Positions 37,827 to 49,292 of a DNA stretch of 64,000 bases are shown one piece after another; positions within the stretch are counted from its first letter, which is position 1, and every line of letters begins with the position of its first letter. The notes below the pieces were generated by a model. That model ran no database searches. It was not told the DNA's origin and worked only from the letters and a program-made list of their open reading frames with translations. Origin of the DNA: Sediminicoccus rosea. GTDB lineage: Bacteria > Pseudomonadota > Alphaproteobacteria > Acetobacterales > Acetobacteraceae. The stretch covers positions 4,923,001 to 4,987,000 of the forward strand of contig NZ_CP137852.1 in assembly GCF_033547095.1 (NCBI RefSeq). Direction: 5' to 3'. The position numbers and the translations under genes are program-made.

Positions 37827-38032
37827 GGCGCCTTCCGCGCGACATAGACCGGCGCCGCCTCCTCCGCCGGGGAGAGCTTCATCTGCTCGATCAGCCCGGC
37901 CATGCGCTTGGCAAGCGCCAGATTCATGGTGATGCCGGGCAGATGCGCAGGGTTGAGCGGCAGGCCGATGGCGGCGGCCGCCTGCTTCGCATAGGCCGCC
38001 GGTTCGAAATCGGGCTGGTCGAAATCAGGCAT
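37823..38032 (-). CDS. atzG: AtzG-like (DUF4089) small amidase subunit
   Basis: 69 residues. The short helical protein with [16 protein letters not shown] and [11 protein letters not shown] matches the DUF4089/AtzG family, which wraps around AtzE like GatC around GatA. Its stop overlaps atzE as ATGA. It begins at ATG 38032, divergent from lysyl-tRNA synthetase with 169 bp between. Together atzG-atzE-hpxZ form one operon. Confidence 0.85.
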   Translation of the reverse strand: MPDFDQPDFEPAAYAKQAAAAIGLPLNPAHLPGITMNLALAKRMAGLIEQMKLSPAEEAAPVYVARKAP

Positions 38033-38201
38033 GGCTGGTCCCTCCAGGCCCAGAAGTGACGCAGGCGGCGGGGCGGCGCCAGGGGTTGCGGGCGGTTCAT
38101 TTCGGCCCGGCCGCCGGCTCTGCGCGCCGCCGGGGCAATCCTGCCCGGGGCTTGGGCATGTCAAGATTGACCCCGCCCGCCGCCCCTGCCATCCCCTGCC
38201 C

Positions 38202-39824
38202 ATGACCGCCGATCCGCAATTCCAGAACATCCGCGCCTGGCCCTTCGAGGAGGCGGCCAAGCTCGCAAGCCGCATGGAAGCCACCGGGAAAACCGAGGCG
38301 CTGTTCGAGACGGGCTATGGCCCCTCGGGCCTGCCGCATATCGGCACCTTCGGCGAGGTCGCGCGCACCTCCTGGGTGCGGCGCGCCTTCACGAAGCTCA
38401 CCGGCCTGCCGTCCAGGCTGATCGCCTTCAGCGACGACATGGACGGGCTTCGCAAGGTGCCGGACAACATCCCGAACAAGGAGATGCTGGTCCCGCATCT
38501 CGGCAAGCCGCTGACCCGCATCCCGGACCCCTTCGGCACCCATCCGAGCTTCGGCCAGCACAACAATGCACGGCTGCGCAGCTTCCTTGACGAATTCGGC
38601 TTCGAATACGAATTCGCCAGCAGCACCGACTACTACGCCTCGGGCCGTTTCGACGCGGCGCTGCTGCGCATGCTGGCGCTGCATGACGAGGTGCGGGAGG
38701 TGATCCTGCCCACCCTGGGCGCCGAGCGCCGCGCCACCTATTCGCCTTTCCTGCCCATCCACCCGAAGACGGGCATCGTCATGCAGGTGCCAGTGGAGGC
38801 CACGAATCTCGAGGCCGGCACCATCCTCTGGACCGACCCCGAGACGGGCGAGCGGTTCGAGACGCCGGTGACCGGCGGGCATTGCAAGGCCCAGTGGAAG
38901 GCCGACTGGGCGCTGCGCTGGCACGCGCTCGGCGTGGACTACGAAATGTCCGGCAAGGACCTGATCGATTCCGTGAAGCTCTCGAGCCGCATCTGCCGCG
39001 TGCTGGGCAGCGAGCCGCCGGTCTCCTTCACCTATGAGCTGTTCAACGATGCCCAGGGCCAGAAGATCAGCAAGAGCAAGGGCAATGGCCTGACCATCGA
39101 GCAGTGGCTGGAATACGGCCCGCCCGAGAGCCTGGCGCTCTTCATGTTCGCCTCCCCCGGCTCGGCCAAGCGCCTCCACAAGGAGGTCATCCCCCGCGCG
39201 GTGGATGAGTGGATCAGTCACCTCACGAAGCTGCGCGCGCAGAACGACCCGGCGAACCCGGCCTGGCACATCCATGCCGGGCAGGTGCCGAACTTCGCCC
39301 CGCCGCCTGTCTCCTACGCCACGCTGCTCAACCTCGCCGGCATCGCCAACACCGATGACCCGGAGCGCCTCTGGGCCTATCTGCGCAAGTATCACCCGGG
39401 CCTGACCCCCGAGGGCGAGCCCGTGCTGGACCGCATGGTCCGCAATGCCTGCGCCTATTGGCGGGACTTCATCGCCCCCGAGCGCAAGTTCCGCGCGGCC
39501 ACGCCCGAGGAAGCCGAGGCGATGCGCGGCCTGGCCGCCATCCTGCTGGAGCGCGCGCCGGAATTCGCCGCGCTGCCCGCGGGGGCGGAGCGCGAGGCGG
39601 CGATGCAGAACGCCGTCTATGACGCGGGCCGCCGCCCGCCCTTCGCCGTGCCCAATAAGGACGGCTCGATGGGCGTCGGCCGCGCCTGGTTCCAGGCCCT
39701 CTACGAGGTGCTGCTGGGCAAGAGCGAGGGGCCGCGCTTCGGCGGCACCGTCGCCGTCATGGGCGTGCCCGAGACGGTGGCGCTGATCGAGAACGCGCTC
39801 TCGCGGGAGAATGCGCCGGCGTGA
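38202..39824 (+). CDS. lysS: Lysyl-tRNA synthetase, class I
   Basis: 540 residues. Class I signatures are present: the HIGH-type HIGT at about residue 46 and the KMSKS-type KISKSKG at about 287. The archaeal-type class I LysRS is common in alphaproteobacteria, where it replaces the class II enzyme. It charges tRNA-Lys. The stop overlaps the next gene (GTGA at 39821-39824), which encodes an MprF-like protein that would use Lys-tRNA if its transferase were complete. Confidence 0.95.
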   Translation: MTADPQFQNIRAWPFEEAAKLASRMEATGKTEALFETGYGPSGLPHIGTFGEVARTSWVRRAFTKLTGLPSRLIAFSDDMDGLRKVPDNIPNKEMLVPHLGKPLTRIPDPFGTHPSFGQHNNARLRSFLDEFGFEYEFASSTDYYASGRFDAALLRMLALHDEVREVILPTLGAERRATYSPFLPIHPKTGIVMQVPVEATNLEAGTILWTDPETGERFETPVTGGHCKAQWKADWALRWHALGVDYEMSGKDLIDSVKLSSRICRVLGSEPPVSFTYELFNDAQGQKISKSKGNGLTIEQWLEYGPPESLALFMFASPGSAKRLHKEVIPRAVDEWISHLTKLRAQNDPANPAWHIHAGQVPNFAPPPVSYATLLNLAGIANTDDPERLWAYLRKYHPGLTPEGEPVLDRMVRNACAYWRDFIAPERKFRAATPEEAEAMRGLAAILLERAPEFAALPAGAEREAAMQNAVYDAGRRPPFAVPNKDGSMGVGRAWFQALYEVLLGKSEGPRFGGTVAVMGVPETVALIENALSRENAPA

Positions 39825-41737
39825 AAGGCGCGCTCGGTTTCCTCAAGCGGCATGGTGCCACCGCCTTCGGCCTGCTGCTCCTGGTCGGCGCGATCTGGGT
39901 GGTGCACCGCGAATTCCGCAACCTCTCGGTCGCGGATGTCGAGCGCGCCATGCAGGCCATCCCGGTCTGGGCGCTCTGGTGGGGCGCGGGGCTCACGGTC
40001 CTCGCCTATCTCGTGCTCGCCATCTACGACTGGCTGGGGGCGCGCTATGCCGGCCGGCCATCGAGCTGGGGCCGCGCGCTGCTCGCCTCCTTCTGCGGTT
40101 ATTCCCTGGCGCATAACCTGGGCTTCGCCGCGGTCTCGGGGGCCGCGGTGCGCTTCCGGCTCTACTCCGCCTGGGGCTATACGCCGCTGGAGATCGGCAA
40201 GGTGGTGGGCTTCACCTCGCTCACCTTCGGCCTCGGCGGCATGGCGCTGGGCGGCATGGTCCTGCTCATCGAGCCCGAGGTGCTGCCCTGGGCGGGGGAC
40301 CACCTGCCGCGCTGGCTGCTGCAGCTGGCCGCGGTGCCGCTGTTCGGCGTGGTCATCGCCTATGTCCTGCTCAGCCGCTTCCGCCGGAGCATCCGCGTCT
40401 TCGGCCATGACGTGGAGCTGCCGGGCGTGCGCATGGCGATCGCGCAGAGCCTGCTCGCCACCGTGGATGTCGCGGTCACCGCGGCCATCTTCTACGTGCT
40501 GCTGCCGCCGGCCGAGGGGCTCACCTTCCTGCGCTTCATCGGCATCTACCTCGCGGCCTATGCGCTCGGCATCACGGCCTCGGTGCCCGGCGGCCTCGGT
40601 GTCTTCGATGGCGCCATCATCATCGGCCTCGCCCCCTACATGGGTGCCGCCGAGGTGGTGGGCGCGCTGCTGGTCTTCCGCCTCTACTACTACATCGTGC
40701 CGCTCTTCATCTCCGGCGCGCTCTTCGCGAGCTTCGAGATCGGCCAGCGGCGCGATTCGCTGAAGGCGCTGAGCCGTGGCGCCATGCCGCTGGAGGTGCC
40801 GATCCTGGCCGGCCTCGTCGCCCTGGGCGGCGCGCTGCTGGTCTTCCTCGGCTCGCTGCCGGTCTCGGCCATGGTCCTGAAGGAATGGGCGGGGTACGAG
40901 GCCGCGCTCGCCTCGCAATTCGCCGCCTCCATCGTGGGGTCGCTGCTCCTGGTGATGGCCTTCGGGCTTGCGCGGCGGCTGCGGCTCGCCTGGGGCATGG
41001 CGCTCTTCCTGCTGGTCAATGGCGCGCTCATCGCCAGGCTGCGCGAGGAGGCCTGGTGGACCTGGGGCCTCTTCCTGCTGGTCGCGGCCCTGCTCACCAC
41101 CATGCGCGCGGCCTTCTACCGGGAGAGCCGGCTGCGGCGGGAGCCGCTGTCGAACGAGATGCTGCTGCCGCTGGCCGCCGTCGCGATCTGCGGCCTCGCG
41201 CTGGCCACGCTCGCCAATGCCAGCCGCCTCCAGGGCGAGACCTGGTGGGAGCTGGTGCTGTTCGCCGGCGCGCCGGTGCAGCTTCGCTTCACCGTGGGCG
41301 TCATGGTGCTGCTGCTGCTGGTGGGGATGGTTCGGCTGCTGCGGCCGGCCCGCATCCGCCCCGGCCCCCTCGACGAGGGCAACCGCACGCGCCTCGAATC
41401 GCTTGGCGCCTGCCTGCCCGCCCGGGCCGATGGCGTGATCTGGGGCGAGGCGGGGCGCGCCGGCTTCGCCTTCACCCGCTGCGACGATGTCTGGATCGCC
41501 CATGGCGACCCGGTGGGCGACCCGCGGGACGCCGTCTCCGCCATCTGGCGCTTCCGCGACTATTGCGAGCGCAAGGGCGGGCGCCCCGCCTTCACCGGGG
41601 TGGGGAGCGAGTTCCTGCGCTTCTACGCCGATATCGGCCTTCAGGCCCTGCCCGAGGAAGGCGCGCCCGGCCGCTTCATCGCCTGCGATGCCGAGCATGA
41701 CGCGGCCCGCCTGCTGCAGGCGGCGAAGGGCGGCTGA
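39821..41737 (+). CDS. MprF-like flippase with shortened synthase domain
   Basis: 638 residues, start GTG within the lysS stop. Residues 1-500 hold about thirteen membrane segments of the MprF flippase/synthase membrane domain (PGGLGVFDG motif). The cytosolic DUF2156 transferase begins near 530 ([15 protein letters not shown] near 560, then [15 protein letters not shown]) but stops after about 110 residues, whereas complete MprF proteins run to about 840-870. No remaining part follows in any frame before the next gene. Aminoacyl transfer to phosphatidylglycerol is therefore doubtful; lipid flipping is possible. Confidence 0.85.
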   Translation: MKGALGFLKRHGATAFGLLLLVGAIWVVHREFRNLSVADVERAMQAIPVWALWWGAGLTVLAYLVLAIYDWLGARYAGRPSSWGRALLASFCGYSLAHNLGFAAVSGAAVRFRLYSAWGYTPLEIGKVVGFTSLTFGLGGMALGGMVLLIEPEVLPWAGDHLPRWLLQLAAVPLFGVVIAYVLLSRFRRSIRVFGHDVELPGVRMAIAQSLLATVDVAVTAAIFYVLLPPAEGLTFLRFIGIYLAAYALGITASVPGGLGVFDGAIIIGLAPYMGAAEVVGALLVFRLYYYIVPLFISGALFASFEIGQRRDSLKALSRGAMPLEVPILAGLVALGGALLVFLGSLPVSAMVLKEWAGYEAALASQFAASIVGSLLLVMAFGLARRLRLAWGMALFLLVNGALIARLREEAWWTWGLFLLVAALLTTMRAAFYRESRLRREPLSNEMLLPLAAVAICGLALATLANASRLQGETWWELVLFAGAPVQLRFTVGVMVLLLLVGMVRLLRPARIRPGPLDEGNRTRLESLGACLPARADGVIWGEAGRAGFAFTRCDDVWIAHGDPVGDPRDAVSAIWRFRDYCERKGGRPAFTGVGSEFLRFYADIGLQALPEEGAPGRFIACDAEHDAARLLQAAKGG

Positions 41738-41769
41738 GGGCCGAAGCCACGCCCCCCGGGCGACCGGGA

Positions 41770-42291
41770 TCACACCATCCGGATCAGCGTCCCGTCCTTG
41801 CGGATCGCCTGGTGGAAGACCACGGCCCCCACATGCGCCGCCAGCAGCGCCACGATGGCCCAGCCCAGCGTCTGGTGCAGCCAGAGCAGCACCCGGGCCA
41901 GCCCCTCCCAGGCGGGCATGAATTTCGGCAGGTCGATGAAGCCGAGATAGGCGGTGGCGCCCTGCATCGGGAAGCCGAAGGCATTGGTGGCGAAGAAGCC
42001 CAGCAGGGGTTGCAGGATCAGGGCGCCGTAGAGCGCATGATGCACGCCCGTGGCGGCCCGGCGCATTGGCGCGGGCAGGCTCGCCTCCACCGGCACGGGA
42101 TTCTTGATCCGGTACCAGAGGCGCAGCGCCGCCACGATGAGCAGCGTCAGGCCCGCGCTCTCATGGATGGCGTAGAAGCCCATCTTGCTCGCGTCCTTGA
42201 TGTGGCCGATCACGAAGCCGGTCGGCAGCGCGACCAGGATCAGCACCACCGTGATCCAGTGAAACCACTTCGCCAGCGGGGAATAGGCCAT
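41770..42291 (-). CDS. Cytochrome b561
   Basis: 173 residues with four membrane helices. The family start YSPLAKWFHWITVVLI has the first heme-ligand histidine, IHESAGLTLL the second, VHHALYGALIL the third, and a later LHQTLGW/AAHVGA region the fourth. It is a diheme quinol-linked cytochrome b that passes electrons, often to superoxide or periplasmic acceptors. ATG 42291 follows GGAGG at 5-6 bp; upstream in-frame ATGs (42303, 42318) have no ribosome site. Confidence 0.92.
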   Translation of the reverse strand: MAYSPLAKWFHWITVVLILVALPTGFVIGHIKDASKMGFYAIHESAGLTLLIVAALRLWYRIKNPVPVEASLPAPMRRAATGVHHALYGALILQPLLGFFATNAFGFPMQGATAYLGFIDLPKFMPAWEGLARVLLWLHQTLGWAIVALLAAHVGAVVFHQAIRKDGTLIRMV

Positions 42292-42324
42292 GCGCGCCTC
42301 CATCCAGGGTCGGGCCATCCTGTC

Positions 42325-43272
42325 ATGGAGATGATCGCCGCGCACGCGGATTGGTCGGTGGCGCCGGGCAAGCGCTGGGCCGCGGTCGCGCGGCGCGGCG
42401 CGCAAGGCTGGCAGCTGGAGGCGCCGCGCCCGGTGGGCGACCCCGCCGGCTTTGCCGCCGCCCTGCTCGCAGAGGGGGTCCCGGTGGCCCTCGGGCTCGA
42501 CCTGCCGCTCGGCGTGCCGCGCGCCTATGCGGCGCAGCGGCCTGAGGCGGGGTTCCTCGAATTCCTGCGCGGCCGGGCCGGCGATGCCCGTTTCTTCGCG
42601 GTGAACGAGACGCTGGCCGGCATCGGGCTGGAGGCTCCCTTCTATCCGATGCGCGGCGTGAAGGGCATGACGCGCGCCTCCCATGCCGCCGCCCTCGGCC
42701 TGCCCGGCGCCGAGGCGCTCCACCGCTGGTGCGACCGCGCGACGGCCAGCCGCCCGGCCGGTGCGCCGCCCTTTTGGACGCTGGGGGCGAACCAGTCGGG
42801 CAAGGCCGCCATCACCGCCTGGCGGGACTGGCTGGCCCCGGCGCTGGCGGCCGGCGCCCCCCTCTCCCTCTGGCCCTTCGAGGGCGCGCTGCACGCGCTG
42901 CTGCGCCCGGGCCGGATCGCCCTGGCCGAGGTCTATCCGGCCGAGGCGCTGCGCCAGCTCGGCCTTCGCCTCGCCGGCAGCAAGCGGGAGCGCGCGGCGC
43001 GGCTCGCCCTCGCCGAGGCGCTGCGCGCGGTGCTGGCGGGGCTGCGGATCGCGCCCTCGGCCCCGGCGCTCGCGATGATCCGGGACGGGTTCGGCGCGGA
43101 TGCGGCGGGAGAGGACCGGCTGGACTGCACCCTCGGCCTCGCTGCGCTGGTCGCCGTGCTGGATGGCGTTCAGCCGGATGCGGTCCCGGCGGATGACATG
43201 GTGCGGCGATGGGAAGGCTGGGTGCTGGGCCAGGTGGAATGGCCCCGGGGCGTGCCGCCGCTCAGCAGATGA
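42325..43272 (+). CDS. Hypothetical protein, possibly DUF429-like (RNase H fold)
   Basis: 315 residues, soluble. It opens with HADWSVAPGKRWAAVARR, followed by a GLDLPLGVPRAYA segment. This resembles the acid-containing first strands of DUF429-type RNase H-like proteins, which often read 'G.D.P.G.P'. A conserved-looking FYPMRGVKGMTRA segment and EVYPAEALRQLG follow, and an LDCTLGLAALVAVL helix is near the end. No reaction is known. The start could instead be ATG 42331. Its end overlaps the convergent hypothetical gene by 11 bp. Confidence 0.7.
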   Translation: MEMIAAHADWSVAPGKRWAAVARRGAQGWQLEAPRPVGDPAGFAAALLAEGVPVALGLDLPLGVPRAYAAQRPEAGFLEFLRGRAGDARFFAVNETLAGIGLEAPFYPMRGVKGMTRASHAAALGLPGAEALHRWCDRATASRPAGAPPFWTLGANQSGKAAITAWRDWLAPALAAGAPLSLWPFEGALHALLRPGRIALAEVYPAEALRQLGLRLAGSKRERAARLALAEALRAVLAGLRIAPSAPALAMIRDGFGADAAGEDRLDCTLGLAALVAVLDGVQPDAVPADDMVRRWEGWVLGQVEWPRGVPPLSR

Positions 43273-43609
43273 GGGTCACGCCCATGCGCACCCGGGTGGC
43301 ATCAGCGCGGGCGCGCCCATTCGCCAGGGGAATGACGAGGCTGCCGCGGGGGGCCACCTGGAACATCGTGCTGGCAAGGCGGGGGTCCGGAATGGCGCCG
43401 GTCATCTGGAACTGCGCCCGGAAGCGGACGGCCTGGGCGGTGAGGTTGCTGACCTGGACCATGTAGTCATAGCTGCCGGCGGCCGCGTCACGCGAATAGG
43501 CGGCATCCACCTGGAGCATGTTGCGGGTGAGGCAGGTGCCCTGTTGCGCCAGGGCGGGGGCGGGGCCGGCCAGGAAGGCCAGGGCCGCGGCCATCATCCA
43601 TCGGAACAT
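43262..43609 (-). CDS. Secreted protein, hypothetical
   Basis: 115 residues. The N-terminus is a clear Sec signal with cleavage after APALA. The mature part has two cysteines, near its start (GTCLTRN) and at the last residue, that could form a disulfide. It shows a strand-rich pattern such as YDYMVQVSNLTAQAVRFRAQF, suggesting a beta sandwich. No family recognised. It is flanked on both sides by genes on the opposite strand. Confidence 0.65.
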   Translation of the reverse strand: MFRWMMAAALAFLAGPAPALAQQGTCLTRNMLQVDAAYSRDAAAGSYDYMVQVSNLTAQAVRFRAQFQMTGAIPDPRLASTMFQVAPRGSLVIPLANGRARADATRVRMGVTLIC

Positions 43610-43842
43610 CCGACAAAAGGCCTCCACGCCATCGGTTCCGAGAAAATGCTACACGAAGCCCCTCCCCCGCGGAAATCCCCCGAATCGGGGCGCCCCAACA
43701 TCTTCGCTGGCAATTTGGCGCGCTTGCGCCTATGTGTGCGCCGCACACACGCTGCCTGTGCCCGCAACCCAATCAATTGATCGCCACGCCGCCCGGCCCG
43801 ACCACGGTCCCGGGCCTCACACTTGCCCGGAAGTCCTGATCC
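43610..43842. other. typA upstream region
   Basis: 233 bp between the secreted hypothetical protein (-) and typA (+), with no gene seen. It holds a hairpin TGTGTGC-gcc-GCACACA at 43733-43749 and an AATCAATTGATCG stretch at about 43770-43783, AT-rich for this genome. A typA promoter must lie here, but no pair of boxes is convincing. Confidence 0.45.
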
Positions 43843-45687
<1,845 letters not shown>

Positions 45688-45710
45688 GCCTCACCGGACT
45701 CCGGTCATGA

Positions 45711-45814
45711 TGGATCCGGCCGCAATGCGGCCGGGTCCGCCCAACCAGGCGCATCACACAGCACAACCGTGCCGCCGCGAAGCCAGGCGCGCGGCGCGCA
45801 CGCCCGGCGATTAA
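45711..45814. repeat. Palindromic repeat element, minus orientation
   Basis: Read on the minus strand, it starts about 14 bp after the stop of the secreted hypothetical gene with TCGCCGGGCG. It passes a GGCTTCGCGGCGG block and GGTTGGGCGG, and ends in the hairpin CCGGCCGC-aat-GCGGCCGG (45716-45734 on the plus strand). This is the same order of blocks as at 9935 and 16463. It separates convergent typA and the hypothetical gene. Confidence 0.75.
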
Positions 45815-45827
45815 AAGCAGCCAGAAG

Positions 45828-46286
45828 CTACCAGCGTGAGGTGATCGAGACGAGGATCTCGGTCGATGAGGCGAAACCGCGGCTGTCCTCGCGCCGCAGG
45901 CCGACCACCGCGCGCTCCAGCGTCCATGTCTGGAAGGAGCCGCGGTCGTTGCTGTCCACCGCCGAGGCCTGGGCCTGGGGCAGGCAGCGGTTGATCTCGG
46001 TTTGCAGGCTGCGCATCCGCTGCTCGGCGAGGGTGAAGGCGCGCGGCGAATCATCGCGCAGCATCACGGCATAATAGACGGCGCGCGGCGGCAGCCCGTT
46101 GCCCGGAGGCGCCACGCCGCGCCGCTCATTCACCGAGCCGTGCAGGTAATGGTTGCCCAGGGGCAGCTCGACGAAATCCTGCGCGGCCGCCTGCACGATC
46201 TGGCGCAGGCCCTGGCAGAAGGCGTCCTGCGCCTGGGCGGTTCCGAGAGGAGCAAGCAGGGCGACGGCGAACAGCAGGCGGCGCAT
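45828..46286 (-). CDS. Secreted protein, hypothetical
   Basis: 152 residues. A Sec signal with cleavage after AQA precedes DAFCQGLRQIV. The mature part has a second cysteine (NRCLPQ), possibly a disulfide with the first, and ends in strands TWTLERAVVGLRRED and STEILVSITSRW. No family recognised. ATG 46286 follows AAGGAA. It is bounded by palindromic repeats on both sides (45711-45814 downstream, 46410-46489 upstream). Confidence 0.68.
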   Translation of the reverse strand: MRRLLFAVALLAPLGTAQAQDAFCQGLRQIVQAAAQDFVELPLGNHYLHGSVNERRGVAPPGNGLPPRAVYYAVMLRDDSPRAFTLAEQRMRSLQTEINRCLPQAQASAVDSNDRGSFQTWTLERAVVGLRREDSRGFASSTEILVSITSRW

Positions 46287-46409
46287 GGACGTTCCTTGGC
46301 GAAAAAGACACTCCATGAAACGCCATCGGCCGGGGAAATCCAATCCCCGGGCGTGGTACGGCGGCCCTGGACGCCGCTCCGCCCAGAAAAAGGCGGGCCA
46401 AAGGAGGAT

Positions 46410-46489
46410 CCGGCCGCACGCGCGGCCGGCGGATTGCTTCAGCAATCCGAAGCCTAGGCGGCGGAGCCGCCGCCCGGCCTTTGAGGGCG
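46410..46489. repeat. Palindromic repeat element after the acetamidase gene
   Basis: On the minus strand it starts at the acetamidase stop (TAACGCCCTCAAAGGCCGGG) and ends at the hairpin CCGGCCGC-gcgt-GCGGCCGG (46410-46429). A GGCGGC-TCC-GCCGCC hairpin and a GGATTGCTTCAGCAATCC hairpin lie between. The beginning ACGCCCTCAA and the terminal hairpin match the other elements; the middle differs. Confidence 0.75.
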
Positions 46490-47443
46490 TTAAAACAACA
46501 ACCCCTTCTTCAGCAGGCCATGCACGCCCTTCTCGCCGTTCACCGTCTGCGTCACGTGGAAATCCACGGCCAGCGAGCAGAACTGATAGGCATCGGCGGC
46601 GCTGAGATTGGTGCGGCTGGTGATGAAGCCGATCATCTCCCTGAGCGCCTTCTTCATCGCCTCGTCCAGATCCTCATGCATGCCCATGGTGATGTAGTGC
46701 GTGGCGGTCTCGGCGCGCGGATAGGCCAGGTTCGCGCCCTTCATCAGCGTCAGGCGGAAATGGCCGGTCAGGCACATCTCCAGCGCGTTGATGCAGACCT
46801 CGCCATCGCCCTGCACGCCATGGCCGTCACCGGCCGAGAAATTGCCGCCCGGGACATGCACCGGCAGGAAGAGCGTGGCACCCTCGCCGATCTCCTTGTT
46901 GTCGAGGTTGCCGCCATGGGCGCGCGGCTCCTTCGTGCTGATCGCGCCCCACTCCACCGGCGGCGCCACGCCCATCACGCCGAAGAAGGGGCTGAGGGGC
47001 AGGGTGATGCCGCCGCCGATCGGCACATGGCCGGTGCGCTTCTCGTGATCCACCGGGATGTGCAGCATGCGGCGATAGGGGAAATCCTCCGGCAGGGTGC
47101 CGCCCAGCGGGCGGAAGCCGCAGAAGCCCCATTCGGCGCCGAGCTCGATCTTCTCGATATCCACGCGCAGCACGTCACCCGGCACGGCGCCCTTCACGGC
47201 GACGGGGCCGGTGAGGATGTGCGGCCCAAGGCGCGGCGGGTTGCTGGCGTGGATGGCCGCCAGCGCGGGCGGGATCTTCAGGCCCAACGCCTCGGCCTCG
47301 GCCACCACGTCCGGCGCGCCGGAGACGCATTGCAGGATGACGAGGTCCCCGCTCTCCACCTCGGCGACAGGCTTGTAGCTGCCGTCGAAGGTGCCCCAGC
47401 GGATGGTCTCGGGGGTGGCGGGAATGCGATGGGTCGCGGGCAT
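46490..47443 (-). CDS. Acetamidase/formamidase family protein
   Basis: 317 residues. ILTGPVAVKGAVPGDVLRVDI and GGNLDNKEIGEGATLFLPVHVPGG, then SAGDGHGVQGDGEV, are the core signatures of the FmdA/AmdA family. These enzymes hydrolyse short amides to ammonia and an acid; formamide versus acetamide cannot be told. The GDGHGxQGDGE motif contributes a metal or catalytic site. ATG 47443 follows CAGGAG. No urea or amide transport genes are adjacent. Confidence 0.92.
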   Translation of the reverse strand: MPATHRIPATPETIRWGTFDGSYKPVAEVESGDLVILQCVSGAPDVVAEAEALGLKIPPALAAIHASNPPRLGPHILTGPVAVKGAVPGDVLRVDIEKIELGAEWGFCGFRPLGGTLPEDFPYRRMLHIPVDHEKRTGHVPIGGGITLPLSPFFGVMGVAPPVEWGAISTKEPRAHGGNLDNKEIGEGATLFLPVHVPGGNFSAGDGHGVQGDGEVCINALEMCLTGHFRLTLMKGANLAYPRAETATHYITMGMHEDLDEAMKKALREMIGFITSRTNLSAADAYQFCSLAVDFHVTQTVNGEKGVHGLLKKGLLF

Positions 47444-47551
47444 GGCAGGCTCCTGAAGGGTCGGCCACACATGCCAGTCTGCGGCGATTGGTCAAGCGGT
47501 CGGGACAGGTGCCGCGCGCGCGTCCGGTCCGGATTGCCCAAAGCCTGGGCG

Positions 47552-48532
47552 CTACAGCAGCCCTTTGCGCTTGAAGAACCAGATGGGCAGCACCGCCGTC
47601 GCCACCATCAGGCCGAGGGCCAGCGGATAGCCGAAGGTCCATTCGAGCTCAGGCATGTGCTGGAAGTTCATGCCGTAGATGGAGGCGATCAGGGTCGGCG
47701 GCATCAGCGCCACGCTCACCACCGTGAAGGTCTTGATGATGTTCGTCTGCTCGACATTGATGATGCCGAGCACGGCGTCGAGCAGGAAGGTCGCCTTGCT
47801 GTTCAGGAAATTCGCGTATTCCACGAGGGAGCGCACGTCCCGCACGAGGGTCTTGATGGTGCCCTGGTTCTCCTTCCGCACGGCCATCGCCTTCTCGGCG
47901 CTGACGAAGGTGAAGATGCGGTTGAGGCCAAGCAGCGTTTCCGAGGCGCGGGTCGTCACCTCGCCCACCTGGCCCAGCGTCAGCAACGCTTCCTTCAGGT
48001 TGCGGTCGCGCTTGTTGGCGGGGTCTTCGACGCCGCGCTGGAAGATGTTGTGGCTCGCGCGGTCCATGTCGCTGCTGATGCGCTCAAGGATGTCGGCGAG
48101 GCGGTCCACGATCTGCTCAAAGAGATGCAGCATCACCGCATCCCCGCTGCTGACGAGCGCGGGCGATTTCTGGCAGCGGGCGGTGAACACCGGGAAGGCC
48201 TTGGGTGTGGCGTAGCGCACCGTGATCAGCGCGGTCGCGGTCAGCACGAAGGAGATGGGCGTGGAACCGAAATTCCCGGTATCCGCGCCATGCAGGAAGT
48301 TCGCGGTGAGCACCAGCGAATCGCCCTCGCGATACAGTCGCGACGAGCTTTCGACCTCCTGCATCTCCTCGCGCGTCGGTACCTCGATGCCGAGCGCCGC
48401 CTGCACCGCGTGCTCTTCCTCGAGCGAGGGCTGCAGCAGGTCGATCCAGACCGCACGGCGCAGCGCCTCCGCGTCGCGCACATGGTCGCGGACCGCGAGG
48501 TGGCCGTTCTCGACGGTGTAGGTCGTCAGCAT
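47552..48532 (-). CDS. corA: CorA-type magnesium transporter
   Basis: 326 residues. The large N-terminal cytosolic domain is followed by two C-terminal membrane helices. The universal signature YGMNFQHMPEL sits between them near residue 284, and the protein ends in a charged FFKRKGLL tail. Homopentamers conduct Mg2+ or, in some relatives, Co2+/Ni2+. No Mg2+ riboswitch-like leader is apparent; the gene starts 59 bp before mtnC ends upstream on the same strand. Confidence 0.93.
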   Translation of the reverse strand: MLTTYTVENGHLAVRDHVRDAEALRRAVWIDLLQPSLEEEHAVQAALGIEVPTREEMQEVESSSRLYREGDSLVLTANFLHGADTGNFGSTPISFVLTATALITVRYATPKAFPVFTARCQKSPALVSSGDAVMLHLFEQIVDRLADILERISSDMDRASHNIFQRGVEDPANKRDRNLKEALLTLGQVGEVTTRASETLLGLNRIFTFVSAEKAMAVRKENQGTIKTLVRDVRSLVEYANFLNSKATFLLDAVLGIINVEQTNIIKTFTVVSVALMPPTLIASIYGMNFQHMPELEWTFGYPLALGLMVATAVLPIWFFKRKGLL

Positions 48533-48590
48533 GGGCGGTCCTCCGCGGGGATGCCGGTGCGGCCGGTTCTAACGGCGCGCCCGCCACCTG

Positions 48591-49253
48591 TCACGCCGCG
48601 AGAAGGCGGTTCACAGCTTTGAAATCCGCGGCCTCGGGATGGCGGCCGGAGGGCTTTGTCCCATCCTCCGCGCGCACCAGCTGGCAGGTGGCGAAGCCGG
48701 CCGCACGGGCCGCATCGAGCTCCTCCGCAACGTCCGAGAGGAAGAGGATGCGGGCGGGTTCGGCGCCCCAGGCTTCCGTGATGCGCGTGTAGCTCTGGGC
48801 CTCGCGCTTGGCGCCCATGCGGGTGTCGAAGAAGCCTTCGAAGAGCGGCTCCAGGTCGCCCGCCTCAGAGTGGCGGAAGAGCAGCCGCTGCGCCTGCTCG
48901 CTGCCCGAGGAATAGATGGCGAGGTGCAGGCCGCGCGCGTGCCAGGCGCGCAGTTCCACCGCGACATCGGGCCAGAGATGCCCGCGCAGCGCGCCATCGG
49001 CGTAGCCCTGGTTCCAGATCAGCCCCTGCAGCGCCTTGAGCGGCGTGACCTTCGCATCCGCCGCCATCCACTCGCGCAGCGTGGTCAGCGGATCGCCCGG
49101 CACATCGGCGAGAATCGCCGCGACCTCCGGCTCCTCGCCATGCCGTGCCAGGAACTCCTCCAGCGCCGAGGCCGCGTAGGGGAAGAGGCTGCGATGCACG
49201 AAGGCGATGGCGGTGGTCGTGCCCTCGATGTCCGTCAGGATATGCGTGATCAT
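48591..49253 (-). CDS. mtnC: Enolase-phosphatase E1 (acireductone synthase)
   Basis: 220 residues, HAD superfamily. The nucleophile motif TDIEGTTT gives Asp8 and Glu10, the SSGSEQAQ loop is motif II, and FLSDVAEELDAA is motif III; MtnC characteristically has the IEGT pattern. It converts 2,3-diketo-5-methylthiopentyl-1-phosphate to acireductone in methionine salvage. It lies downstream of mtnD after a 169-bp gap with a strong predicted RNA fold. ATG 49253. Confidence 0.95.
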   Translation of the reverse strand: MITHILTDIEGTTTAIAFVHRSLFPYAASALEEFLARHGEEPEVAAILADVPGDPLTTLREWMAADAKVTPLKALQGLIWNQGYADGALRGHLWPDVAVELRAWHARGLHLAIYSSGSEQAQRLLFRHSEAGDLEPLFEGFFDTRMGAKREAQSYTRITEAWGAEPARILFLSDVAEELDAARAAGFATCQLVRAEDGTKPSGRHPEAADFKAVNRLLAA

Positions 49254-49292
49254 CGAGCGACCCTCTCAGGACGAAGTGGCCCCCCGATCGGC

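Noticed and set aside
39821-41737. Frameshift hiding the rest of the MprF transferase domain
   Set aside because: The sequence after the stop (41738-41769) is too short before the convergent cytochrome gene, and no other frame continues the DUF2156 domain.
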